From NCBI GenBank assembly GCA_911728455.2, contig OU452228.1, positions 23,469,950 to 23,533,949 on the forward strand: a stretch of 64,000 bases of DNA, read 5' to 3'. The position numbers and the translations under genes are program-made. The stretch comes from Marthasterias glacialis. Its lineage: Eukaryota > Echinodermata > Asteroidea > Forcipulatida > Asteriidae. This document shows, one piece after another, positions 44,860 to 59,258 of the stretch; position 1 is the stretch's first letter; each line of letters starts with the position of its first letter. Below the pieces are notes generated by a model, which ran no database searches, had not been told where the DNA came from, and saw nothing but the letters and a program-made list of their open reading frames with translations.

Positions 44860-45478
44860 GTTTGAAAATAAATGTTCTGTTGTATCAGCATTAAACAGTC
44901 AAATAAAGTGTTTCAATTTCAACAGTTTAGTATTATTGACTGGTCATAATAAGATCATTCAAATGTGCAAAAACCAACAACAAGAGGTTGGTCTACCATC
45001 AGTTTCATCAATCGGCCGTATTTTTGACAGCAAGAGGGCGCAATACTAATTCCATTTTGAAAGTGCAAAAAATGTTTCAACACATTAAAATACAAATTTT
45101 CCAAGTAAATATCTTATACTGATTACAATGTAAACATTTTTATGTTAAGCGCTTTGTTGAGTTTGTACATGGCTGTACCCAACATGGCTGCGAAACGTAC
45201 TTTTCCCTGGGTCACGCAACCTCTCTATTGCAAATAGGTAGTAAAAAGTGAAACTGAAGAATGGTGAAAATATCGTCTTGAATACTTTATATAAAGTGGA
45301 ATGACTGAAACGAACCTGAAGGAGAAGAACGAAATCCTGTGTGCACGAAAGCGAAATGGAATGCAAGCACAACTAAAAAGAACGCTAGTTTGGTTCAAAT
45401 AGGGAAACGTGCATGAATGTAAATGCGTGTTAATGAAAATAAATTAATTTTCTCTGAAATTGACAGGGGAGACCTATA
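44860..45478. repeat. TIR element S, copy 3, with nested half of element Q
   Basis: Its right end (ttctctgaaattgacagggg agacc) and internal aatggaatgactgaaacgaa cctgaaggagaagaacgaaa tcctgtg match copies 1 and 2. It is split at 45013-45160 by ccgtatttttgacagcaaga gggcgc, one end of element Q (24128-24390). Confidence 0.6.
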
Positions 45479-46514
45479 ATAAAAAAAATAAAAAAAATAC
45501 AAAATGACATCATGGCAGAAGGATTAGCAAATAGCGTTCCTTTTGAAATATAGTAGCATGAATTTCCTCCGACCACAGCCTTAACAGACAACAACGTGTA
45601 CCTCGAAGCTATAAAATGCACACTAACTTTGTCCTGAAAGAAAAACCCAGTAAAAAGCGCCCTCTAGTGGCAATGTTTTGAAATCTGTTTGACGTCATCA
45701 TGTACAACTCGGTGAAAGGAAAAGTTGTGGTAAGTTTCATGAAAGTCGGTCGTTAACTTCGGAAAATACGGAGGGGGCCGCACTACATGCCTCCTGGTCC
45801 CCGTACGTCGAAAAAACCCCAAACATCCCCACAAAAAACCCCTGTCCTGAATGGGGATTAACCCACCCAAGAAAACAAACTACAGGAATCCCACGTCCCA
45901 AAAGATCAGTAACAATTATGCCATTAGTCACCTCCACCAAAGATAACAGTTACCATAATATTTACAGTAATTGCACCAGTTACTTTGGTACATCAAATAA
46001 TGTCTGATTAAACAATACAATGTTTTATCGGTTTATGATGTTTACGCTAAACAGTTAGCTACCTACATGTACAAATAAAATCGAAAAGTTCTCCCAGCCA
46101 TATTTAATAATTTCTTTCCAGTTTATAGTCATAATTATCAAGTGCAAAACTAACATTCTTCAACAAAGTGTGTGTTATAAAGGTGAATTACCGTACAATA
46201 TATTAACATGAATTACAGTACGGTATTAAATCTGCCACATCTCTCACAGTTTTCAAATCACTCTTCTTGGTATTGGTAATAATAATATTCAAAGTAACTT
46301 TGCACATGGTAATTGTGGTTAAGTCCAGCTATTTTTTTTTGGCAGGGGAGGGGGGTAGGGCGGGTTTATCAAGATAGATTCCAAGGAATTTAGTATGATC
46401 AGCTTTTGCCGTTTTGTCTTTTTCAAGTATTACCTTATAATGCTACAATGTTACAAATTAAACTCCCAAGCATGTTCTGATACATTTCAATTTGTTATAG
46501 GATATGGTAATTAT
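45479..46514. other. 3' side of SLC13 copy 2, no gene recognised
   Basis: An A-rich tract (45480-45500) and a G-rich stretch near 46345. No exon-like sequence. The 3' UTR of the minus-strand gene should begin at 46514 and run leftward; no convincing poly(A) signal was identified. Confidence 0.3.
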
Positions 46515-46646
46515 TTAGGTTGGCACCTCCGTGTTGTTCAGCCAGGACGGGGTCGTTCCTAGGTCAAATACCCACATCCCAATGGTGTTCACGCTAGCAT
46601 TGGCCACCAACAGGCAAAGGACTTTCAACACGAAACCAGTCTTCAC
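46515..46646 (-). CDS. SLC13: SLC13 copy 2, exon 13 (C-terminus)
   Basis: [20 protein letters not shown] to [13 protein letters not shown]; stop codon at 46515-46517. Same length as copy 1 and the same C-terminal sequon position. Acceptor ttcccag on the minus strand. Confidence 0.93.
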   Translation of the reverse strand: MKTGFVLKVLCLLVANASVNTIGMWVFDLGTTPSWLNNTEVPT

Positions 46647-49600
46647 CTGGGAAAGAGGTAGAAGAAAATTGAACACGGGCTTGGGATGTAGAAAAAATCT
46701 GTAAAAAACAGTTGGATTTTATTGCTACTTTAGAGCTACTATACTTTGTCTTTAAACAAAGACATAGGATTCCTGCGAACATAATATCCAACAAAAAGTT
46801 GTCGAAAAATTTAAAAAGATTTAAAAAGTCATCAACTTACCATATCCATGACTGTGACCTGGCCATCGGCGAACGCAATGGCGTTGGGGGGCGTGGCTGC
46901 GGGAAGCATGAAGGCAAGTGAGCAGGCAACCGTCCCTGGTAGTATGGGGAACAACGGGTGGATACCAATGCTCTCTCCCTGGTTAATAATCAATCACAGG
47001 AATTATGTATTTTTTTAAAAACTCAAATACAACGATTAGGTAAGCGTACAAGGGCCGCAACTAAAAACTGTATAAGAATTATTGAACTTGGTATCACGCC
47101 ACAGCGACTTGCTATCCCACCGTGGCGACTTACTATCTCACCACAGATAATGTTAAAAAATTCACGATATTTCAACGCTCCTGTTGAGCTTGTCATGACA
47201 CTCACATCTATAGTGGTACTAAAAATGAATCCAACATAACCCCATTCGCAAATACTGACTCCAATAATTAGTGGCGTCGAATTTCACGACCTTGCCCCAA
47301 ATGGCGATTAATGACGCGAATCATTGCGTTTGACGTCACAACTTGCGCTGCATATCGCGAAAATTTTCTGCAGTATTTTATTGGCGCCACTTTTGACCAT
47401 GTCTTACCAGGCTTCCAAGAATTGGTATAAAGATTGTTGCTGTAGCCGCGTTGCTGGTTACTTCAGTAAAGGCAGCTATGATGGTAGACACGATGAAAGC
47501 TATGGCATAAGCCGGTAGGAAGTTGAGAAGCTTAAACTGGTCACCTATCCACTCTGAAAGACCAGACACCTAAGCACAGAAATACAACACGGACAATAAT
47601 AAACAGAAACAATTTGGCTGAAGTGGTAAGATGATTTGTTCATCTTTTTTTGGTAATTAAACCAATGAATTCCCACAGCATTTATCACCCAGCACTTAAG
47701 CGATAATCTAGAGCTCGATATGTGGAAAAATTTACCCTTTTCTTTACCTACGTGTCTTTATTGTGTTCTGGGAATCGCAGTTTCTTTAGAGGATTTTCGG
47801 GGGTGGCGGTACTTCTGTACACGGGGGAAGAGTGGTACCATTTTGGCGGACTCCCTCTGCCAGATATCGGGTATTGTGTACAAGTGAGGTTCTGGTTCAA
47901 GGCAGGATTCAAACTGGATAGACAACCTTACCCTTTATTCTACAATATACCTTATGCATAGACCTTATGCACATGACGTCATTTGAGTAGGGCGCCCTCG
48001 GTTATTGGTAAAAAAAGGTTGCTCATTTGACTATCCGGTGTGCCGTGCGAACAAGATGTGCGTTTTACATTGTTGCATCATCGTTTTACCTCTTAGAGGC
48101 GGCGTGATGACGTCAATGCATAAGGTCTATTGACGCCATCCAGCCGCCATCATAGAGGTAAACCAATGGTGAAACAATGGAAACGTATAGATTTGCACGG
48201 CGCACAGGATTGGCCAATGAACAACCTTCTTTTGAGCTCAAATGACGTCACATGCATAAGGTTTATACCACTACCTAAGGGATCACTGGACAACAATTAT
48301 TAGTCTCGGTATTGCGAACAACCGGTTATGAGGTTGGGATTTCAACCCAAGAAGCCGAAGGAAAAAATGCATAATCACTGCCAGCACCTTTGATGTAGAT
48401 AGTTGGTCTTATTTGAGCTGGAGCGAACGCAACAGTGACGTGACCGTGGCTCAGTGAATTCTTCTTCTGCCTGGCTGTAACTAGGCATACACAAACAATA
48501 TTCTTTTTCGAATCCAAACTAACATTTTACAAACAAATTAATTGTAAAGCATTCACTGACGCAGCACTGACGTAGTAAATCCGTATCATATGATTTATTA
48601 AACCAAAATGAGTGTTCATCATTCCTTTTGTACAGATTAGAATTACCACAACTTAGTTCTTGTTTTACCTTACAAGCCCCTGCCAGTGCAAACCCTCCAC
48701 CAAGAAGTACAAAGACGAGCCAGGACATATTTTTTTGGACAATTGGCCACTCCAGGAGAGCTGGACAGGGACCGCTCTGCTCCTTTAGATCCTCTGATAA
48801 AATTCAAGCAGATTAGAACAGACTGTGAGTTCTATGGCTCATTGGGTGTTTCTTTTTAGCCGACTGAAATGTATAATAACTGCCCTTTATGGATGAATAT
48901 GAATTAAAGTACCTTAGCAAAAAGTAAAATAAATTTGAACAAAGCGAAAAACACAAATACTTTTTACCTTCTGTACTGCGGCCGCACATGAATTTGGGCA
49001 TGCGAGACGGGAATATAAAGAGCAATATAGAGATGAACACTGCAGTTGTACCATCAGACACATATCTATAATTGATTGGACATTTTTGTAAATCTTGTTA
49101 TTATGTTACGAAAACAAATAAAACCAAAACCGACACCAGAAGGGCCAACTAGACTGTCCAACTAGAAGGGCCAACTAGACGTCTCTAATAATAACAACTA
49201 CAACTTAGGTGTTTTATCCTTTGGACGAACACAAAGCTATTCCGATTTAAACGTGTCATAATGCCAGACCATTTACAATTTATGTTTCTGGACGAAGGAT
49301 TTGTTTTCACTCTTGTTCCATATAAGCCTCATTTCTTCGTTCTTTGAAGGGCAAGGGCACCAAGGCATTTTCGTCATGATAAGGGCACCTCTATGAGGAA
49401 ATTGTAAATTTCTATTGGAACATTTAAAGGGCACCAAGACAATGACCAGGGGCAACGGAGGCTATTGCCTCCATTGCATCCGTAAAGTATCCGGCCTGTC
49501 ATGTGTTTTGTTTGATGATCAGACATTTACTGACTCGAGATAAGACTAGCCCTAGTGGTTTGTGAAGTCCACACAGGACCCTAAACCTAACACAGACCCT

Positions 49601-52600
49601 TTTTTAGTTGAACTGTGCATAAAACTCTTAAAATAAAGCAGATTTTGAATCTGACCCTGACTCTTACATCGACTCTAATCCTGATTCTGAATATAACTTA
49701 TGACTCTTATGACAAATGGTTCAGGAGATAGGATTTCTTTTAATTTTAGAGATTCCTGTTTGGACCGGAAGGAAAGTTCAAAGTGAGGTCATGTTATTAA
49801 ACATATTGTAAGCTACTGGTCGGCAGGACACTAATCTATGTGGTTCAAGAGATATTGTTTTTAAAGTAATAAACTGACCTACAAGATCGTATAAGACTTA
49901 TCCACAATAAGCCTGTTAACGGAAACCTTAAAATGATTTACATTTATTGGTCATGCACAAATGTTATGGGCTGTAATATTGGTCCGCCACCCTCATTAAT
50001 AATAATAATATAGAAACTTACCCATCTGGAAATAGTACCGACCAGCCAGGTACAAAACCAGGTTTTCGCGTTATCCACAGGAGTAATAGGAGAATAAAGT
50101 GACCAAGAACACTCTTTTCTGCAAATCTTTTTTTTTTTCGATAAGTGAAATAAAATGATTAAAATTATCAAATATTATCAGTCGAAAGTTTTTTTTCCGA
50201 TGGCTCGTTTCTAAGGCAGATCTTGAATTTAGACAAACCTTACACGATGCTACTTCGCACTCATTGGACAGCATGCTTTATTTCTACTGAAATTGATTGT
50301 TTGTGGACTGTTCATGGTTCACCGTAATTTATTTTGTAAAATACTAGATTTTTTTGAATTATCAACTCTAAAAATGGTTATCATCAGTTATCAAAATGGG
50401 AAAATGAAAAAATGTGTTAAATAACGTGTTTTAACACGTGAAACATGGCATGTATTGGAAAATCACATAAAATGCACAATAAGAGAAAATGAAATCGTCA
50501 CAAGTCTTTTTTTTAATTTTTTTTATAGTACACTCAATTTGAGGAAGCGACAAAAGACATTAAAATGAAGGGGTTCTTACGTCATAGGTCCGAGATCATT
50601 GTACAAATTTCTGATGACCCTTGCTGCGTGCTTGTGGTCTATTTCATCGCCTATCGTCGTACAACACCTTTAAGGATTACAATCAAGAACTGTAAGAAAC
50701 GTGAATATTTTATTTAATATGTTTACAGCTGAACTCCCGAGTATAGTTGAGTCTCCACTCCTTCAATATGCTGATGATACTGTCTTGTATCGTGTTATAA
50801 GATGTCCAGAGGACTCCATTACTTTACAGCAGAATCTTGTCTCTATTTCCAGATGGTGTGTAACAAATGGAATGCAGCTCAACTCCAACAAATGTAAAGT
50901 GATGCATGTAACTCGTTCAAGGAAAACCATCTTGCATGATTACCATCTCCTCGTTGAAAATCCCTTGGAAGTTGTGGACTCCTACAAATATCTAGGTGTG
51001 ATTCTATCAAAAGACCTAACCTGGTCCAAACACGTACAGATGATCCGCTCAAAATGTTCTAGACTGTCAGGCTTTATTCGACGCACAGTTAAATCTAGGA
51101 ATCCTGATGTCTTATTGAAACTCTTCTGCTCACTGTGCAGGCCTATTTTGGAATATGCTTCTCCTGTTTGGCTTCCTCATCAAAAAAATCACATCGAGTC
51201 TCTAGAAGCAGTGCAGCGACGGTTTACCAGGTCTTGTTTTCCTTTCAATACAGCTCAATCTCTCTCATATGAACAACGTCTATCTCAACTTCACTTACCA
51301 CCTCTTTACAACAGGCTTGTGTTTCTGACTATCAGTTTCGTTACTAAATGTCTTCACAAAATCCATGACATCCCCTCATCATTACTTCCGGATCCAAACA
51401 CCCGGATATATGATACTCTTCTATTTAAACACCAATACAGCAGGACAAACTGTCTGAAATATTCATGCTTTGTTCTTTTTCCTCGTTTCTGGGAGTCCCT
51501 CTCTAAGGAACAGAGAGATCTCTGCCTGGGACCGTCACTCACGCAATTCCTTAATGCTTTACGGGATCACTTATTTCACGAGCACCCCATAATCAATGCA
51601 TTTTAAAGCCATTCACTGTCGAGATGGGTTGGTCAGGACAGCGTTGACTGGTCGTGCGAGACATGATTTTCACTTACATTAGTCAAAGTCATGTCTCGTA
51701 CGGCTAGTTGACGCTGTTTTGGCTAGCTTATTTTTTGCAGTGTTTCCTTTATTTCATTTTATATACATACTTGTTTTTTATCATTTAACAATGGTATGCA
51801 ATTTGTGTTGTAATGCATTTTCTTATCCGCTTGTACTGTTAAACTGTTTTAGACAGTGCTGGAGGTTTCGTGGGGTGGGCGGGCACTGGCATGGAGTGCG
51901 CGCGTACTTGGGAACTAAAAGTTCTGGTTCCTGACTGTGAGCGCGTTCTATGATTGTGCCCGTCCGTACTGCGAAATTTCCTGTACTGTCAAGTTTGTTT
52001 ATTTTTTAGTTGTTGCTTTTTAAATTGATTGTTACTTTTTATATTTTCATATTTTAGTTTATTCGTTAAGTTTTGTAATGTGTGTTTAACCTTTTTCATC
52101 CTTGACTTTTTCATTTGTTTTGCTTACGTGTACATTTGTATCAATACGTTTTTCTACAACGCTTTCATAATTGTTTTGCTTTGTGGGATATGTTTTAACT
52201 TAATTTTTAATTATTAGCTGTGTGACTGCCCATTCAACTTAATTACTTTTGTGTACTTTTTTTTTTTATATATACATATATTTGTTTTAACTGACTTACT
52301 CATGCTTGTTTATTTTATTATTATTTATTAATTGTAATTTTGAAATATTGACTTATTGACTTTTTGTATATCCCTGTCGAGCGCAGGCTTCACTCTTGCG
52401 CAGACGTATTGTGCTCTACCCCTGACGTGATTGTCATGTGAATGATCAATTATGATGGTCGGGTCATGGTGGAATGCGGTGGGTTTGCGCGGGTGTCAAG
52501 ATTGCGCTCGACATGCCTAATCATCTTCTATTTTTTGAGCTTGTTTCCCTGCGTGTACAATTTGTACTGTTATTCATTTTTCTAATCCGCTTACAAGTTC

Positions 52601-55600
52601 TGTTTTTAATTCTTTTACATTTATTTGTTACTTTTAATACCAGCTGTGTTTGCGTTATAAGTGACTGCTCACTCCTCATAAATTATTATCTTTTGCATTT
52701 TACTTTTGTTTAAATGATTAGCTCATGCTTGTTTATTTTATTGTTTTGGTGTTTCTGCCTATAATACCATTTTTGTTTTCCTTTTCAAAGTGCTATTTAT
52801 ACTTTTGTTTATTTTATTTTATTAATATATACTTTTAGTAATATATAATATATATTCATTTATCATTTTAACTATTTTATTGTGCCAGCTGGTGCGGAGA
52901 GGAGAGCCTCTCGACAGAAACTTTGTTTCTTTTAGGTAATCCGTCGGGCTCCAGCTGGTTCTTGGTTTATTCGTTTTCAGCTTTTGTCTAAAAATTGTAT
53001 GTTATGTTCTATTCGTACTTTATGTATGTTATTATGTTTTTACTGCCCGAGAAATAAAATAAATACTAAATACTAAATACTAAATACTATTTTTAAAGAT
53101 ATTCAGAAAGAAAGTTTTGTTTATGTAAATGAGGCCCTTTACAGTGAATTTGCCATGGAGAGAGCTTTTTCACATGCGACATCCCCAAATTACCTGTGGA
53201 TATGAAGACAATTACATCTGTTCAAAGGGTGTCTTCATATGGAATTATGGAATCGGGAGCGCCCGAGAACCTGACGTGGAGGGCGCTCGATTTAATTTGA
53301 ATAAAAAGAAAGCAGTTAAAGGAATTGACCGGTGAGATAAATACAAAACCGAAAATTAATGGGGAAGGCATGTTTATACCTGTTACACACATATAAACCT
53401 TATGCGTATGACGTCACTACGAGCATTTAGTACAGGAAAATGCCGAGGTCAAAACAGCTACAACGCACGTTCGATGCTGCGTTTGACCTCAAAGATGGCG
53501 GCGAATGCATAAGGTCCATTGTGTCATGGGAAAAGTTGACTACTTTCGCGTCACATATGCAGAGTCCACGTATGTTTGCTTAAAATATGCGAGATGGAGT
53601 TCATTATTAATTAACTTTTATAGTGTTGTTAGAAGTCGCCACGTATGTGTAGATAACAGTATATTCATAAGCACGGCTTCGAAAAGTTTACTTTATGCAA
53701 AATCTCATTTTTAACGCCTCCGTTTGATCACCACGTTAGTTAAAGAATAGACTGCCCAATTCGGCCACGGCCTATGTTGTGAGGACTGTCTTTTTGAAAA
53801 CGACCTCTCCGGAGCAAGCTCTTGGTGGCGCACTGTATTGTGAACCTGTATTGAGCACAGTTATGTATAAAGTAAATTCTCAATAATCACTTTTAAACAC
53901 GATTTTGGTTGTTTTCTTCAATTTTTTGGAAGACCAGAGTTTTTTTATCTGGTCTCTAATCCAACATAGATATAAGTGACATGCTTAAAAATTAAGTGGC
54001 TTTTGTCGTGTACATGGCCGCTGTCGCTGGCGGTAATACTGATACAGGCTCGTAATTAAATACATGTACAAGTAGATATTTACTCAAAACTTGCAGTCAA
54101 ACCATAAGAAAAACTAAGGTTTTACTAAGGCTTTACCATCGATCCACGTAGATTATCTGTAGCCATATCCAGGCTATTAAAAGACAAACCATCATGCCTG
54201 GTAGAGCGTATATCATCCACTCCCAGAAGCTAATCTTTGCCTCAGGTCCAAACAAGCTGCGAAAGGACAATAATCGTCACAAAGCATCACCATTTCGTTT
54301 CTTTCATGAAGTATTCCATTTTTGCACATTTTGTGAAAAAGGGGGTTAAACTTCAATTGACAACATTTTCTCTTTGAAATTAAAACGAAGTCTGCAATCT
54401 TTCTGTGGATTAAAATGTCTTTATCTGGCGTAACCTTTTTGAACAAAGTTGAACCCTGACTAACAATGACTTGATCTGAATTGAACAAAGTAGATTCTCT
54501 GATAACATGAAATAAAGTAAATAGCCAATGGCTCAATGCACCTTTTATTGTTATTTTTTGTATTTAGCATAAATTGTATAAACAATGTTTCTTACTTTTT
54601 GGGGCAGCTTTATGACATTTGGCTTTTAAATAAGTTAAGTATGAATCTCAAATTGCTGTGAAATTTGTACACAGCTAAATGGGAAAACAAATTGACAGTG
54701 TTCTGTACAATTTCAATCATATTATCGTATCGGGAAAGGAGGCACATCTCAAAATTTGTTAATGTATCATTTTTTTTTTTTTTTTTTAGAGAGTGATGAT
54801 GCAAAGAGCTTCCTGTAACTGTGTGGTATATCTTCCCTGTCGGGAAACACCATGTAATGCACAATATCAATCTTTTCGTTACATGGTCTCAAGCTTACCT
54901 GGTGAACTGACCAGCAAGTACTAAGTTTGGTCCTGACCCGGTCAGCGTGGCGGTACCTCCGATGCTAGCTGAGTATGGGATGCACAGGACGATGCCTTTG
55001 CACATGAGATCAAATCTGGATGACTTAGAATTGTTCTCGAGGTTACTCTTCGAGGATGTTGTTGCTTGATTCTCAGTACTGAACAACACATTGGGGTGAA
55101 CATTTTTGGGACTACGTTGTGAAAAGGTGTGAAGAACGTGGAGAGAAGTTTGCTGATTAATTTGTTTGTTTGTTGGGGGTACTAATTCGTTTGTTTGTTA
55201 AAGACAAAAACAGGATCGGTAATTATCGAGGCAAAAAACGATAAGACTCGAACTGAGAGCTCATTGATGATAAAATAAAAATTCTTCAAAAAATATTTTC
55301 AACAAAAAATACTGTGAAAGTGAAAAAATACTGTGAAAGTCGAGAAAACAGCATATGAGGACCAACAAATCCTGTTTCTATTTTTCTTAAGATTGTCGAT
55401 ATAGAAAGAGCCCGAAGTGGACATGCACAAAATTCAGGACAAACAAAGCATAAACTCAAACTTATCACTATAACGTAACCATCAAAATTGCTGCAACGTT
55501 GAAAGATTAGTTGTACGTTGTGTTTATTGAATATCAGAGGATGGAAAATGACCAAGTTTTCCAAAATACAATGATATTGACCCAATTCACCTGACACCAC

Positions 55601-58600
55601 AACCCTTTTGACCCCTTGCACGCACGTCACACGCGCCGACTGTGCCACGCTCACCATTTTGGTGGTCAATAGGTTTACGTGTAAACGCCGCGTCTCCCAA
55701 AATGCGCTCTTCACTGAATAACTCAGTGACATTGACCACCAAAATGGCGCAACCAAGATTTTTGTGATGATGACGTCAGGTGAAATGGGTCAATAAATCT
55801 TGGTAGCGCAATTTTGGGAGTTCCCCGTGTGTTACCATGCAGTACACATTTGAAGCAACACACGCGCGGGTAGGTGCGCACCATATCTTTACACGCAATT
55901 AGACTCCCAAAATAGCAGACCATGGTCACGACAGTAGCCGCGTGTGACGTCAGTGCAAGGAGTCAATAATGTCTTTTTCATAACATGGGTACCAGTTACG
56001 TGTACTAGACGCTTAACCCTGCAGCCTCCTATGCCATCAAAGTGGGGCTCTAACGTTTTTTAAGAATAGACTTCCACCACATATCTTATAGCTGAAGTCC
56101 TAAGGATTTAAAAAAATGTATAATACGAGTCCCTAGCCACATCATGAAAAGCAAAAAAACATTTTTCTCCCACACACTCGCAGCAGAAAATCAGAAAAAC
56201 GTTAGGTCACGCAAACCACGTGACAAACAACTCATGACGTCACTGTATGCCCAGTTGTTTTTGTGTTCATTGCTTGTGTATGGAAGTTACCCCAGTATGC
56301 CCAAGAAACTCAAAATTTAAAAACAAAACGGCAGTGAATTTGACTTTTTAACTTACAAGTCAACACACACATAACCAGGGAGCGATTTAAAATTGTTTAT
56401 TTCAAGGAATTTTGGGGTTTTGTTAAGCCTAATTTTGTGGGTAAGTTGGCTTGTATTTGGTTCAGTGCACGATCGATTGGACGAGTACTGTATTCAACAC
56501 GTCTGTGTATTGAACATTCTGCTTGTATAATACATGTACATGTGTACAACTTTAATACGAAATAACCAGTAACATGGGCGACTCTTCTGAGTCAGTCGTC
56601 CAGCGATTTGGGAGAAGTTGGTGGGGCTGAACAACACGACGTGAGTGAACTTGAAGTGCCCCGCGGTGCGGCTGGTCCAGCGGTGGTTGTTTGCGGTGTT
56701 GAACCTTATCGCTTCAAGCCGACGACCGACGGCTGGCGGAGCGGAGCCCGGGGACGCCCAGGAAGCCGCAGACGCTCCTCCTCACTGTGAAGATCATAGA
56801 TCGTCTCATGAACACCGACTGGTAAGCACCGTGATAGTGATCGTACATTATTTATAAACAGAACTTAGTCAAGTGGTCGATCTCTTCTGTAACCACACGT
56901 TTTACCCCAGTGTTGGTGTAGATGAAAAAACCGCGAAAACCAGAAGGAAAATTTTTCGATTTGTGTGTGTAAACGTACACGGACGTACAGTGCATGCAGT
57001 CCAAAAAGTGTGTACGGGGATACAGTGACGTCAAGGGGTCATATGCATATCATTAGCATGCAATTAGCGCTGTGAGCCGTTTTGACTTTCGTTTGCAAAG
57101 GCCGCTCGAAAGAGTGCATTTTTGAACGGTATTTTCCAGTGCTAAAAAATTGTTTTGAATATAAAAAAAATATTAATCGCTATCTATGATGTCTACTTAA
57201 TCACAATAATGTAATAACTTGTTTTGTAAAAGCTCGTTAGAGCCCCACTTTAAAAAAACGGATCCACGCTGTCGCTCAGTCAGCAACTGTAGCGGTAAAA
57301 TTGCGTGTAAAACTGTCTTTGTCTGCTCACAAACTCTTCTAACATGGTATCAATAATAGACTCAGAAAGGTTCAATGAATCCCCAGAAACCCCCCAAAAG
57401 GCCAAAAAAATTAAAAAATAATGTTTCCACTGCTTACCAGTCTACTGAGTAGTATGCCGTAAAAAAAACACGATGTTACATGGTCGTGCAGTTAGCGACT
57501 GTAGCGGTAAAATTGCGTGTAGAACTGCCTTTGTCTGCTCACAAACTCTTCTAACATGGTATCAATAGACTCAAAAAGGTTCAATGAATCCCCAGAAACC
57601 CCCAAAAAGGCCAAAAAAAAAATGTTTCCACTGCTTACCAGTCTACTGAGAAACAAAATAATGTTTGCACTGCTTACCAATACCAGTCTACTGAGAAACA
57701 AAATAATGTTTGCGCTGCTTACCAGTGTACTGAGAAACAAGGTATCTGATTGTCTTGGCCTACCCTGAAGCCACAGCTTGACTTTCTACAATAAACAGCT
57801 GGTCATCTTGTGTCTCCCTGATGTCTGCAACTGACAGGATGGTTGATTGCCTGCTTGTAAAAGCGGCTAAGATCTTAGATTTTGGAGTGTATCAAATGTC
57901 AATGGTTTCCTGCGTCGCTTGGAAGTTAATGGTGACTGTAGGTCGAATACCCACCCCAAGCTAATTTTGCTGGTAATAGTATTATTATCCGGCTATGTTC
58001 CAGTGAGGAACTTGTGAAATTTCGAGATTTTTGACCGTACCGTTAATGAGTAACCGCAATTAGTACACATTTGCGCAGTGAAGCACTGTGCGAGGGGTCC
58101 TACTAATTGCCGACCCCTGCCGACCCCTACCGACCCCTACCGACAACTCAAAAAAACCTACCGACAACTCGCTCCAAATGCACTTTTAGTCACCGGTTTA
58201 AGCTTTAAATGATAAATAATGTTACTTTGAGTCCTAAAAGCCTTATTTTTACTTCTTTGATATGATGGAAATAAGTATTTTCAATCACGGAATGTGATTT
58301 TCCGCGACGCAGTAGTACTGTCCGCCATGATGCTCGATTACGCGTAGTGGACTAAACCATTTACCGATGGGTATACTTAAAATTTGTTTGACAACAGAGG
58401 GCGCCCTTCTAAACTAGATCGGGAAATAATTCCAGAATGAACCCTTCATACTCGTGTTAAATCATTTTGTTTTTGAAGAGAAAAGGTTTTAAAATGTTCA
58501 TATATAAATGTTATTTTCATTAAGCTAGAAATGCTACTTTTATGCTCTTGAAGGGCGCCCTCTGTTGTCATACAAAGTTATACTATACCCATCGATAAAT

Positions 58601-59154
58601 GGTTTAGTCCACTTCGCATAATCGAGCATCATGGCGGACAATACTACTGCGTCGCGGAAAATCACATTCCGTGATTGAAAAAACTTATTTCCCTTACATC
58701 AAAGAAGTAAAAATAAGGCTTTTAGGACTCAAAGTAACATCTTTATCTATCATTTAAAGCTTAAAACAGTGACTAAGAGTGCATTTGGAATGAGTTGTCG
58801 GTAGGTTTTTTCGAGTTGTCGGTAGGGGTCGGCAGGGGTCGGCAATTAGTAGGACCGCTGTGGCGAGGGCTTTTCGCACTTGTTTCTTATAGTTACCATA
58901 TTTTTACACAACTATTTTTAACTTGTCGTTTATGCTTAATATACCTTTCCCCCATTTCAATTGCTACCACTGAGAGGGACGTTTCCCTTACACCTCGTCT
59001 ATTTCTTGTACTTTTGTTGCTATCCTCCCCGTCGTCATTGATCTGTGAAATGACCAGGGATTGTAGTTAGTTGCTGATTGCGGATTATTCTATTGTACTT
59101 TTCATAAAGTAGTTAATCCTCCGTTAAGATCTGACAATCATAAATAACAAACAA

Positions 59155-59186
<32 letters not shown>

Positions 59187-59211
59187 ACAACAGCAACAGC
59201 AGCAACAACAA

Positions 59212-59258
<47 letters not shown>

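Noticed and set aside
56608..56857. GC-rich short frames suggesting an exon
   Set aside because: No match to either SLC13 copy; splice signals do not fit, and the position lies in an intron between exons 4 and 5 that already join in phase.
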